From Agromyces marinus (GTDB taxonomy: Bacteria > Actinomycetota > Actinomycetes > Actinomycetales > Microbacteriaceae), in the NCBI RefSeq assembly GCF_021442325.1, contig NZ_CP087879.1, positions 1-64,000 on the forward strand: 64,000 nucleotides of DNA, read 5' to 3'. A program made the translations under genes and the position numbers. Positions 55,341-63,120 of the stretch are shown here, one piece after another. The notes beneath the pieces were generated by a model. That model worked only from the letters and a program-made list of their open reading frames with translations, did not search any database and was not told the origin of the DNA. The first letter of the stretch is position 1. Every line of letters starts with the position of its first letter.

Positions 55341-55369
55341 TTGCGCCCGGATTGGTAGCTGGCTACGTT
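55341..55369 (+). promoter_or_regulatory. Candidate promoter of the secreted-protein operon
   Basis: TTGCGC (55341-55346) and TACGTT (55364-55369) are 17 bp apart, about 70 bp before the first secreted-protein gene. The 264-bp intergenic region between the divergent operons has nothing else I can assign. Confidence 0.35.
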
Positions 55370-55445
55370 GGTCGCAACCTGCACTCACTACAAGTGCGGG
55401 TACCGATCCGGCCGCAAGGGTGCGGCTGAGAATGGAGTGGTGAGA

Positions 55446-55781
55446 ATGAGCGCGAAACGAAAGCTCGCCCTCGCGGGGGCGGGAATGGTCAGCGCAGTCG
55501 CACTGGTCATGGGCTCCGCACTGCCGGCCTTCGCGGGCGAGTGGATCTATGGTTCGAAGAACTGCATCGGCAGTGGGTCCGGGTACGTGTACACGCACAG
55601 CGGTGGGTCGGGCACGATCACTCACGGGCACAAGCACAACAACGCCTGGCAGACATATGCGTTCCTGAACGGCTCGAGCGTCCGCACGAACCACAAGACG
55701 TTCTGGACGGCTACAACGCAGGCCGCCAGCGTCGCGGGCCCCAGCGCGAACTGGGGCAGCAACAACTGCTCGTCGAGCTAG
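55446..55781 (+). CDS. Small secreted two-cysteine protein 1
   Basis: A 111-residue protein with a clear signal peptide (KRKLALAGAGMVSAVALVMG then ALPAFA-GEW, cleavage near residue 30). The mature part of about 80 residues is rich in Gly, Ser, Thr, Asn, His and Trp, with two Cys, in SKNCIGS and GSNNCSSS, that could form one disulfide. The size and export resemble class II bacteriocins or lactococcin 972-type proteins, but I see no diagnostic family motif. ATG 55446 follows GGAGTGG. It faces a dedicated exporter. Confidence 0.7.
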   Translation: MSAKRKLALAGAGMVSAVALVMGSALPAFAGEWIYGSKNCIGSGSGYVYTHSGGSGTITHGHKHNNAWQTYAFLNGSSVRTNHKTFWTATTQAASVAGPSANWGSNNCSSS

Positions 55782-55816
55782 CGACTTCGACAGCTCACAG
55801 TCGCCGAGGTAGCGAT

Positions 55817-56476
55817 ATGACCCGATTCCCCAAAGCCCATCGACTCTGCATCGCTGCATCCGTGGCGCTGCTCCTCAGCGGGTGTACCCCGCAGGCCAGC
55901 GGGCCTGACGGGGATCAACAGATGCAGGACACGCCGACACCGATGTCGGACGAAGCGTTGGTGCGCCAGTACATCGACGACGCGTGGTCGCAGACCGGGC
56001 TGTCGGCCGAGCAACGACCGGACGTCGAGATCGTGAGATTTGTGTCCATCCACGAGTGGGAGAGCACGATGGCCGCTTGCATGGACGAGGGCGGGTGGTC
56101 GACCTACGAGGATGACGGTACGTTTACAGGATTCAGGATGCCAGAGGGTCAAGAGTCTGCCTACCAGCTCGACTGGTTTCGGTGTCAAGCGAGTTATCCG
56201 GCAGATCCGAAGTACCTTCGACCGTTCGACGAAACGCAGCGCGATCGCCTCTACACGTACTACGACACGGCACTGCGAGCCTGCTTCGAGGAGCACGGGC
56301 AGACGATGGCAGAGCTCCCGTCTCGTGGAAAGTTCGTCGAGGACTACTACCGGATGACGTGGGACGCGTACGCGGATGTGACTGGGACCGATACTCCGCA
56401 GGGTGCCCGTGATTTCGATCGGCTGCAGAGAGAGTGCTCGATGATCGCGCCGGCGGACTCGGATGTCTGGGAGTAA
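55817..56476 (+). CDS. Lipoprotein A of the secreted-peptide locus
   Basis: A 219-residue lipoprotein: signal peptide with lipobox ALLLSGC-TPQ near residues 17-24. The mature domain has conserved pieces shared with lipoprotein B: MSDEALVRQYIDDAW, QRPDVEIVRFVS, AACMDEGGW, CQASYPADPKYLRPFDETQR and MAELPSRGKFVEDYYRMTWD, with five Cys. I recognise no known family. The membrane-anchored position beside the secreted protein suggests an immunity, receptor or maturation role, which is inference. Confidence 0.7.
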   Translation: MTRFPKAHRLCIAASVALLLSGCTPQASGPDGDQQMQDTPTPMSDEALVRQYIDDAWSQTGLSAEQRPDVEIVRFVSIHEWESTMAACMDEGGWSTYEDDGTFTGFRMPEGQESAYQLDWFRCQASYPADPKYLRPFDETQRDRLYTYYDTALRACFEEHGQTMAELPSRGKFVEDYYRMTWDAYADVTGTDTPQGARDFDRLQRECSMIAPADSDVWE

Positions 56477-56549
56477 GCGACGCCCTACTGACTCTCGATC
56501 CCGCTCGGTTGACCTAGATTCCCGCTCGAAGCGCGACTCTGGACCAAGT

Positions 56550-57239
56550 ATGGGAGTCATGAAACCTCAAACTCGAGGAAGCGGTCGCCGAGTAGCGACC
56601 GTGAGCGCCTTGTTGTTGTTGACCGTGGCATTGGGTGGCTGCGCTTCGATTGCGGGACCAATCGACGACCCATCCGTAGCACCCGAGACGCCTCCACCGG
56701 TGAGCGATGAGGCGCTCGTCCATGCTGAAATCGATCGAGCGTGGGAGCAGACTACGCTCCCGGATGATCAGCGACCGGATGTCGAGGTGATTCGCTATAC
56801 CGATCTCATTGAAGGGGCCGAGGCCATAGCCGCATGCATGAATGAGCGGGGTGGCTGGAACGTCAGGGCGAGCGCGGGGGGATATGGGAGCGACGATCCG
56901 ATGCCAAGCGGGCAGGAGACCGCCTACGCACTCGACGCCTATGTCTGTGAAGCGAGCTATCCCACGGATCCGAAGTACCTGCGTCCCCTCGATAAGACGC
57001 AGCGGGAACGCCTGTACGACTTCTACGATGTCGAACTGCGGGCCTGCTTCGACAAGCACGACCAGACGATGGCCGAACTCCCGTCGCGCGGGAAATTCGT
57101 GGAGGACTACTACCAGATGACCTGGGATCCGTATGCCGATGTCACAGACACCGGCACACCGGCTGGTGCGCGAGCGTTCGACGAGCTCCAGGCAGAATGC
57201 TCGATGCTGCCTGGCACCGACTCCGGTGTCTGGGGGTAG
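56550..57239 (+). CDS. Lipoprotein B, paralogue of lipoprotein A
   Basis: A 229-residue lipoprotein with lipobox TVALGGC-AS near residues 29-36. It is closely related to lipoprotein A along its length (VSDEALVHAEIDRAW, QRPDVEVIRYTD, CEASYPTDPKYLRPLDKTQR, MAELPSRGKFVEDYYQMTWD), so the two arose by tandem duplication. ATG 56550 and 56559 are both possible starts. The function is unknown. Confidence 0.7.
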   Translation: MGVMKPQTRGSGRRVATVSALLLLTVALGGCASIAGPIDDPSVAPETPPPVSDEALVHAEIDRAWEQTTLPDDQRPDVEVIRYTDLIEGAEAIAACMNERGGWNVRASAGGYGSDDPMPSGQETAYALDAYVCEASYPTDPKYLRPLDKTQRERLYDFYDVELRACFDKHDQTMAELPSRGKFVEDYYQMTWDPYADVTDTGTPAGARAFDELQAECSMLPGTDSGVWG

Positions 57240-57281
57240 CATGCCGCGAACGTGCGCGGCAGATTGACGGCCGAGGGAAAC

Positions 57282-57578
57282 ATGAAGCTGAAGATGCGGG
57301 TGTTGCTCGCGTTGCCGATGGCAGCCATCTTCGCGGTGGGTGCTGTGGCAGCGCCTGCGTCGGCGGTCACGCAAACCGGGTTTCGGTCGTGCAGTGTCAA
57401 CTACATCGTGAAGATCACGACGGTCTCGAAGGGGACCACGTCCGTGTGGGTCGCCGGGTGGAGCGACTACGAGACCTTCAGCACGTCGACGACGCACCAC
57501 TGGTACTCAAACGTTCACGGTGGTGAATGGGGCGTTTCGGCTCCGACCCTTTCGGCTGCGGGGGCTACGTGCGCGTAG
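57282..57578 (+). CDS. Small secreted two-cysteine protein 2
   Basis: A 98-residue protein with a signal peptide (KMRVLLALPMAAIFAVGAVA then APASA-VTQ). The mature part of about 70 residues has two Cys, in FRSCSVNY and GATCA, and a central SDYETFSTSTTHHWYSNVHG. In composition and cysteine placement (one near each end) it parallels secreted protein 1, though sequence similarity is weak. GAGGGAAAC precedes ATG 57282. Confidence 0.65.
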   Translation: MKLKMRVLLALPMAAIFAVGAVAAPASAVTQTGFRSCSVNYIVKITTVSKGTTSVWVAGWSDYETFSTSTTHHWYSNVHGGEWGVSAPTLSAAGATCA

Positions 57579-57586
57579 GAGACACC

Positions 57587-58174
57587 TTGGGGGGTCGTGT
57601 TGCATTGCTTGCGGTAGTGCTTTGCAGCGCGATTCCCCTCGCAGCCTGCGTTGAAACGGCGTCCGTTGAGCCGGCTCGTACTCACACGCCCGCCGCCCCC
57701 GCGACACCCGACTTCAGCTATCTCGATGATGTCGGCGAGGATGGGCTCATTGAGGGGAAAACCTACGGCCAGCTGGTTGGGCCGATCACTTACGACTGCA
57801 TGGTCGACAACGGGTGGGTGGATCTAGTTCTCGATGAGGATGGATCGTTTGGCGGCACAGTCCCGCCTGAGCAACGCGAGCAGTATCAGGCTGACCTCGA
57901 GGACTGCGATGCGAAGGCCCAACTGAAGTATCCGATGCCGGAGACGACAGAGGACGACATGCGCGAGCGGTACGTGTTCGAACTCGAAACCCGCAAGTGC
58001 CTGATGGCGCAGGGCTATCCCATCAGCGAGCCTCCGTCGGTAGAGAAATACATCGAGCAGAATCAGACAGGCGAACTATGGATGCCGTACTCTGAATTGC
58101 CGGCGAGTCTGAAGCAGGCGGAGTACAAGCGGCTGCGGGAAGTCTGCCCCGACCCTGCCTACCGCTTCTATTGA
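57587..58174 (+). CDS. Lipoprotein C of the secreted-peptide locus
   Basis: A 195-residue lipoprotein with lipobox IPLAAC near residue 18. It has at least four further Cys, in YDCMVDN, EDCDAKA, RKCLMAQ and REVCPDP. It shares with lipoproteins A and B the general plan (short Pro/Thr linker, acidic Cys-containing domain, EPPSVEKYIEQNQ) but little direct identity. TTG 57587 with TAGGAGA upstream is the best start; GTG 57569, which overlaps the previous stop, is the alternative. It ends the operon. Confidence 0.6.
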   Translation: MGGRVALLAVVLCSAIPLAACVETASVEPARTHTPAAPATPDFSYLDDVGEDGLIEGKTYGQLVGPITYDCMVDNGWVDLVLDEDGSFGGTVPPEQREQYQADLEDCDAKAQLKYPMPETTEDDMRERYVFELETRKCLMAQGYPISEPPSVEKYIEQNQTGELWMPYSELPASLKQAEYKRLREVCPDPAYRFY

Positions 58175-58397
58175 TCGATGGCCGTAGACCTCAGGCGGCG
58201 GTACCAATCAAGCGCGGGTGGTGCACGTCTGCGCCGGGTTTGGTTGACATCTGAAGTGTGAGGATTCGTCCTCGGTGGAAGGATGTCCTTGCGGCAAAGC
58301 CGCAACCGAGAGAGTTCCGCGACGATGTCGTGGCCGTGGCCCGGAAGAGTCAGGCGCCGTTGGTCATCTGTCCGGCCCAGGCGATCGTCGGGGGAAC
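58175..58397. other. Degenerate intergenic stretch with duplicated epimerase tail
   Basis: On the minus strand 58168-58215 reads PALDWYRRLRSTAIDQ and a stop. It nearly repeats AALDWYRALRP at the end of the epimerase gene about 345 bp upstream on that strand. Between them another frame shows protein-like text (QISDLGQAIKQAYPFTWINV, about 58420-58490). This looks like a mosaic of gene fragments. No intact gene is visible here. Confidence 0.5.
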
Positions 58398-59411
58398 TCA
58401 ACACCCCAAGCTCGTGGGGTGGAGTCCGGGACGTTGATCCACGTGAATGGGTACGCCTGCTTGATCGCTTGGCCGAGGTCCGAGATCTGAGACCACACGT
58501 AGCTCGAGGCCGGCCGGTCGCAGCGCCCGGTACCAATCGAGCGCGGCCTGGGGCAGCTCGAACGGATCGCCAAGCGGGACTCCAGTCGCCGCCTTGACGG
58601 CTCGGCTGTCGAACGTGTGATCCGTCGCGAGCAGGTCGAGCGCGTGCTTGATCTGAGGGAGTTCGTTGGCGATCTGAGCAGCATCCAACGCGGACACGCT
58701 CGAGAGAGGCGGGGCATCTTGCCAGAGCGTCTCGCACAACTGACGGGTTGTGAGTGGCACCAGATTGGCCGCGTGAAACACGCCTGCGCTCGAAGGCCCG
58801 GCGCTGGCGAGCGAGACGAGCAGCTGCCCGAGCATCTCGACCTCAATCACGGAGTGACGGGCGATGCCGTCGTCGACGAGCCCGCCGAGCGCTCGAGTCA
58901 GGGCGAGGATTCCTGGGCCCACCCAATGATCACCGGTGCCAGTCACGAGGTGGGGACGAACGACCATGCCGCCGTGGTCGAGCACGATCTGCTCAGCGTC
59001 GGCACGACTTGCGCTGCGCGGTGACGCGGGACGAACCGGCAACGCGCACTCGACGACCATCTCGTGCGGGCCGCGCCCATAGACGGCGGCAGTGCTGAGA
59101 TACACGAGGCGGGCACCCTCGGCAGCCGCTCGGGTGGCGACGTTCAAAGTGCCCTGGACGTTCACGGTGGCGCAGATGACAGGGTCGTCGCCGATGTAAC
59201 TGGCGGCGTGAATAATCACGTCGGCCCCAGCAAGCACGGCCTTCAGCGCTGCCGTGTCGCGGACATCTGCGACGGCGCCGCTCTCGCGGATGCTCCGGGT
59301 GATCGGACGTGCCTGCCAGCCTGATTGTTTGGCCGCTGCCCGGTACGCGGCGCCGCCGACGAAACCGTTGGCACCGATTACAGCAAGGATGGGCCGGTCA
59401 CCGTGCGGCAT
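58398..59411 (-). CDS. NAD-dependent epimerase/dehydratase-like protein of the butyrolactone locus
   Basis: A 337-residue extended SDR protein. The Rossmann motif GANGFVGG lies near residues 12-19, followed by ADVIIHAAS and LVYLSTAAVYGRG. The usual catalytic YxxxK is not seen where expected; the segment reads SPRSASRADAEQ. The last 35 residues after LDWYRALRPAG look unrelated to the family, so the C-terminus may be altered. SDR genes commonly accompany afsA and its receptor in gamma-butyrolactone loci, where they reduce or tailor the signal. ATG 59411 has GGAGG upstream. It diverges from the TetR gene. Confidence 0.75.
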   Translation of the reverse strand: MPHGDRPILAVIGANGFVGGAAYRAAAKQSGWQARPITRSIRESGAVADVRDTAALKAVLAGADVIIHAASYIGDDPVICATVNVQGTLNVATRAAAEGARLVYLSTAAVYGRGPHEMVVECALPVRPASPRSASRADAEQIVLDHGGMVVRPHLVTGTGDHWVGPGILALTRALGGLVDDGIARHSVIEVEMLGQLLVSLASAGPSSAGVFHAANLVPLTTRQLCETLWQDAPPLSSVSALDAAQIANELPQIKHALDLLATDHTFDSRAVKAATGVPLGDPFELPQAALDWYRALRPAGLELRVVSDLGPRPSDQAGVPIHVDQRPGLHPTSLGC

Positions 59412-59487
59412 GAAGTCCTCCGAGGGGCGTCTTGCGGATCTTAGATACGATTGGGCGTCGAGTTGGAACGTCAAGCAGCGGAGGCCG

Positions 59488-60147
59488 ATGGTTCAGCAGG
59501 AGCGAGCACGCGTCACGCGTGAGAACATCGTGCTCGGCGCTGCCGAGGTCATCCGGCGCTTTGGGTATGCCAACGCGACCCTCGGCGACATTGGGGATGC
59601 GGCCGGGGTCACCAAGGGGGCCCTCTACTTCCACTTCCAGTCCAAGGAAGACATCGCGCGAGCTCTTGTCGAGGAGCAGCACCGGATCGCGCGCGAAGCT
59701 GCGGTTGAGATTGTGATGTCGGACAGCAGCGCCGTGGAGAAGATGATGCGGCTCTGCATGGATCTCGCCTCCCGACTGGTCGACGATCCGATCGTCCGGG
59801 CAGGTATCCGGCTCACTACCGACACGTCGACGTTCGAAACTCCGCTCCAGGATCCGTACCGCGACTGGATGGCGACCTTCGAGGAACTTGCGCAGCAAGC
59901 CGCTGACGAAGGGGAGACGAATGGCCGTATCCCGGCGGACCGGCTTGCCCGGTTCATCATCCCCGCCTTCACTGGCGTCCAGCTGGTCTCAGAGACCTTC
60001 ACCAGCCGGAAGGATTTGCCGGAGCGGGTACTTGAGATGTGGCAGATCATTCTCACCGCCATCATCCCTCCGGACCGTCTCGAAACATCGCTCGCGTCGG
60101 CGGCGAACATCTTCACAGCGAAACCGCGACGTCGCCGGAAACGCTAA
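59488..60147 (+). CDS. TetR-family gamma-butyrolactone receptor-like regulator (ArpA/BarA type)
   Basis: A 219-residue regulator starting VQQERARVTRENIVLGAAEV, with the HTH ATLGDIGDAAGVTKGALYFH and FQSKEDIARALVEEQ, the pattern I associate with butyrolactone receptors such as ArpA, BarA and ScbR. Adjacent AfsA-like and epimerase genes support that reading. It would repress the signal synthase until ligand binds. ATG 59488 follows GGAGG. Its 3' end overlaps the opposing AfsA-like pseudogene by 35 bp. The gene itself looks intact. Confidence 0.82.
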   Translation: MVQQERARVTRENIVLGAAEVIRRFGYANATLGDIGDAAGVTKGALYFHFQSKEDIARALVEEQHRIAREAAVEIVMSDSSAVEKMMRLCMDLASRLVDDPIVRAGIRLTTDTSTFETPLQDPYRDWMATFEELAQQAADEGETNGRIPADRLARFIIPAFTGVQLVSETFTSRKDLPERVLEMWQIILTAIIPPDRLETSLASAANIFTAKPRRRRKR

Positions 60148-60959
60148 TGCGCGCCGATGCCGCCATCGCCGCCGTTCCGTTCTGTGCCACCACGAACTCC
60201 AGGCCAGCGGCGTCCGAGGTAACGCTCATCGTGACGGGAGCGTTGAACTCAACCACTCGGTGGAAGTTCGCCTCAAGACACTGAAGCTCGATCGACAGGT
60301 CGCCTACGAAATGCAGGCAGCCTGCTTGCATGCCTCGATGAGCGCGACACCCGGGACGTGGTCCAGTGAGTGTTCGAAGAACACCGGGTGAGAATGGTCC
60401 AATTGAACCTCGAGACCAGCATCCGTCTCGAGGATGGTGACATCGGCCGTTCGAGTTCGACCGACCCTCGCTGGTGACACCGGATCGATTGTACGTCGAG
60501 GGGGAGTAGCGTCAGCGTTCGGTCCGCGCATCCTTCGGTACGCGGGGACGCCGGCTAGGAGCGCGTCACCGTGCCCGACCGCGATCACTCCGTCCGGACC
60601 GACGATGTCGACATTCATCCGAGCGCTTCGCAGTTCGCCTCGGGCGGTCCGACGAACGTCCGATCCCTGCACACGTGCGGTAACTTCGAGCGCTCTCCAC
60701 TCGCCCGCGCCACGTTCGGTCGAACGGAATTCGAAGCCGAGCCCAGTCATCAGGAACCGGCTGTCGAGCGGAACGTCGTACCCCAGATGGCAGGTGAGGA
60801 TCGTCACCTGCCGGATCGTCTCGGCCATCACCGCCGAATCGGGCGGCAGCGTGGTGAGGAAGGCATGACTTCGAGGCCATTGCAGCGCCACACGAAAGCT
60901 GTCCTGACCTTTGGGTTCAAAGTCTGTTGGCCAGACTTCGCTCGTCGACTGACGATGCA

Positions 60960-61934
60960 CTAGTTGTTCTTCCCACTGACGTTGTGGACGCGGTCGATGG
61001 GTGCGAGGCCGCCGATCCCGGTGTGGGGTCTGTGGTGATTGTAGTGATGCAGCCAGTCGGGGTAGCTCGTGGCGCGCTGCTGGTCTGACGCGTAGTGCCG
61101 GGCGTATGCCCATTCGTCGGCGAGGGTGCGGTGGAACCGCTCGATCTTGCCGTTCGTCTGTGGCCGGTACGGGCGGGTGTACTTGTGCGTCATGTTCTCG
61201 CCGAGCGCGTCGTTGAATGCCTTCGAGCGGTAGCAGGACCCGTTGTCCGTCATCACGCGTTGCACGGTGATGCCGTGGCCGGTGTAGAACGCGTTCGCGC
61301 GTTCCCAGAACCCCGCGGCGGTGTCCTTGCGTTCGTCGTCGAGGATCTCGGAGTACACCAGGCGGGCATGGTCATCGATCGCGGAATGCAGGTACGAGTA
61401 GCCGGCCCCGGACCGGTGCTTGCGCCCTGCGGAACGGCCCAGGGTGCGCCACCCGCCGCCGTCGGGGATGCGGCCGAGTTTCTTCACGTCCACGTGCACC
61501 AGTTCGCCCGGCACGGCGCGTTCGTAGCGGACGGGCTTGGGCTTGCGGACCCGGACTCCGGTGTTCTTGTCGACCTGTCCCAGCAGCGGCACCCGGTACC
61601 GGTTCAGCACCTTCGAGACCGTCGACTGCGGCAGGCCGAGGTGGTACGCGATCCGGTGCGGACCCCAGCGCCGGTTCACCCGCAACCCGATGATGCGACG
61701 CTCGGTGCGCTGCGGCGTCCGCGACGGCGAGACCTTCGGCTTCGAGGACCGATCCTGCATCGCCGCACGCCCGCCTGCCCGGTACCGGGCGACCCACTTC
61801 GACACCGTGCCACGAGCGACCTGGAACCGTTCAGCGACACGAGCCTGTGTCCACCCGTCGTCGACGACGAGCAACGCGATCTTGATCCGCCCGGTCACGG
61901 TGAGCGCAGCACGGGCATGGGTAGCGTAGGACAC
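60960..61934 (-). CDS. IS481-family transposase
   Basis: A 324-residue DDE transposase: N-terminal helix-turn-helix (TQARVAERFQVARGTVSKWV) and a second one (GPHRIAYHLGLPQSTVSKVL), followed by the rve integrase core with HVDVKKLGRIP, RVMTDNGSCYRS and QTNGKIERFHRTLADEW, giving the D, D, E triad. It appears intact. Its TAG stop (60960-60962) is formed by the flanking target duplication and not by the element itself. Confidence 0.95.
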   Translation of the reverse strand: MSYATHARAALTVTGRIKIALLVVDDGWTQARVAERFQVARGTVSKWVARYRAGGRAAMQDRSSKPKVSPSRTPQRTERRIIGLRVNRRWGPHRIAYHLGLPQSTVSKVLNRYRVPLLGQVDKNTGVRVRKPKPVRYERAVPGELVHVDVKKLGRIPDGGGWRTLGRSAGRKHRSGAGYSYLHSAIDDHARLVYSEILDDERKDTAAGFWERANAFYTGHGITVQRVMTDNGSCYRSKAFNDALGENMTHKYTRPYRPQTNGKIERFHRTLADEWAYARHYASDQQRATSYPDWLHHYNHHRPHTGIGGLAPIDRVHNVSGKNN

Positions 61935-62039
61935 GAGGACCTCCGTTGTGTCGAGTGAGTGTGGTAACCCACATCGATACCGGAGGTCCTCACCTCACCC
62001 CGTCACACCACGCTGCACACAACCACCGTGGGAAGTACA
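60965..62039. mobile_element. IS481-family insertion sequence with 6-bp target duplication
   Basis: The 1075-bp element has terminal inverted repeats TGTTCTTCCCAC (60965-60976) and GTGGGAAGTACA (62028-62039), 11 of 12 matching. It is flanked by ACTAGT on both sides (60959-60964 and 62040-62045). It encodes one transposase on the minus strand. Removing it restores the AfsA-like frame, so the insertion site is certain. Confidence 0.92.
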
Positions 62040-62128
62040 ACTAGTGCGCGCTCGACGGGGCGCTCAAACGATGGCACGGGTACTCCACTGGATTCGGGTA
62101 TCGGGGCCCGCCCCCGGCTCCGCCGCGA

Positions 62129-62159
62129 AGATTAGCATGCCGTGCGACCGGTTTTGCAA
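62129..62159 (-). promoter_or_regulatory. Candidate promoter of the AfsA-like gene with AACCGGT element
   Basis: On the minus strand TTGCAA (62154-62159) and TAATCT (62129-62134) are 19 bp apart, about 50 bp before the AfsA-like start. The spacer holds AAAACCGGTCG, which resembles half of the receptor operators (ARE) bound by butyrolactone receptors. The match is partial and speculative. Confidence 0.3.
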
Positions 62160-62171
62160 TGCGATCTGTAT

Positions 62172-62385
62172 GACTCTCCGCGACACACCCGGTCCTTGGC
62201 AGAACCGGCAGGAACGCCGGCTCGAGGTCGTCTCCTGGATCGTCGCGGTCTACCACCTCCGAGCCGGCAACGCGTGCATTGAGAAACAAACCGGTCTCCT
62301 GGCGACGCTGCCGCTCGTGCTGCTCTTCCTGGTCTTCCAGCGCCAGTTCGTTGCCGGCCTGCTCGGCGGGGCGGTTAAGGGGTGA
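62172..62385 (+). pseudogene. Remnant: permease tail fused to a possible transposase fragment
   Basis: Bases 62296-62385 match the last 90 bases of permease 2b (52030-52119) with six substitutions, including the stop, and encode LLATLPLVLLFLVFQRQFVA and GLLGGAVKG. The same frame upstream reads WQNRQERRLEVVSWIVAVYH, which faintly resembles the C-terminal region of IS3-type transposases. This is a gene scrap with no start and no function. The region 62078-62171 shows only the AfsA promoter. Confidence 0.7.
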
Positions 62386-62420
62386 GTGCCGGTATCGCGG
62401 CGGCGTTCGCCGATGAACGC

Positions 62421-63077
62421 TCAGGCGCTGAAGTACGGGCTCGAGGCGTTGTCGAGGATGCGGCGCATGCCGTTCATCCAGTTCGCCTTGAGGGCGACGG
62501 ATGCCGCGTGCACGTCGCCGTCGGCGAGGTGGTGGGCGATCTCGGCGTGCTCGGCGGCGACGCGGTCGATCATGACGTCGTCGGGGACGAGGAGCGACTC
62601 GTACCGGTGGAACGCGCCGCGGGTGCTCTCGATGGTGTCGAGCAGGCGGCGGTTGGGGCACGCGGAGAGCATGACCGCGTGCCACTCGTCGTCCTTCGTG
62701 ATGACGAGCGCGTGCTCGACGACCTCCTGGTCGAACTCCGCCGAGAGGGCGGTGAGGCGCCGCCCGATCTCCCGGAGCTCGTCGAGCGGGCTGAGCTCGA
62801 GCGCGAGCGACTCGAGGGCGGCCATGACGGGCGCGAGCTCCTCGAACTCGGTGGCGGAGAGCGGAACGAAGCGGAAGCCCTTGCCGTTCTCGCTGGTGAT
62901 CTGGCCCTCGCTCTCGAGCGCGATGAGCGCCTCGCGCAGCGGGGTGCGGCTCACGCCGAGTTCGGAGGCGAGCTGGACCTCGTTGATGCCTTCCCCGGGG
63001 CGCACGCGCCCGGATCGCATGCGTGCGAGGAGTTCCTCGCGGACCTGGGAGCGCAGGTTCCTGCGTTCGATCGCCAT
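62421..63077 (-). CDS. GntR-family (FadR-type) sugar regulator
   Basis: A 218-residue regulator with an N-terminal winged helix (SQVREELLARMRSGRVRPGE, ASELGVSRTPLREALIALES) and a helical FCD ligand-binding domain with conserved metal-type positions in VITKDDEWHAVMLSAC, HRYESLL and AAEHAEIAHHLADGD. ATG 63077 has GGAGG upstream. It diverges from the beta-galactosidase gene. The palindromes at 63152-63168 and 43893-43909 are its probable operators. Confidence 0.9.
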   Translation of the reverse strand: MAIERRNLRSQVREELLARMRSGRVRPGEGINEVQLASELGVSRTPLREALIALESEGQITSENGKGFRFVPLSATEFEELAPVMAALESLALELSPLDELREIGRRLTALSAEFDQEVVEHALVITKDDEWHAVMLSACPNRRLLDTIESTRGAFHRYESLLVPDDVMIDRVAAEHAEIAHHLADGDVHAASVALKANWMNGMRRILDNASSPYFSA

Positions 63078-63120
63078 CCATCCTCCAGCCGGTCGGTGCC
63101 GACGCCGCAAGCCTATGGGG

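Larger units (their letters stand above)
60113..62077 (-). pseudogene. AfsA-like butyrolactone synthase, broken by an IS481 element and a frameshift
   Basis: AfsA-type enzymes condense a beta-ketoacyl chain with dihydroxyacetone phosphate to make butyrolactone signals. The gene begins at GTG 62077 (PSFERPVERALVH) with TGGAG upstream. It is interrupted at 60965-62039 and resumes as RQSTSEVWPTDFEPKG. AfsA hallmarks are ETIRQVTILTCHLGYDVPLD, AGVPAYRRMRG and HPVFFEHSLDHVPGVALIEA. With the insertion and one target copy removed, the frame is restored (60304-60958 plus 62040-62077 is 231 codons). A second lesion near 60310 stops it at KQAACIS; another frame then continues LHFVGDLSIELQCLEANFHR and beyond to 60113, completing a normal AfsA length. 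Confidence 0.85.

Noticed and set aside
55182..55445. Regulator gene between the divergent exporter and secreted-protein operons
   Set aside because: No open frame of credible composition fits in the gap.
55446..57578. Lactococcin 972 family assignment for the two secreted proteins
   Set aside because: Size, export and neighbours fit loosely, but I see no diagnostic motif, so only a descriptive call was made.
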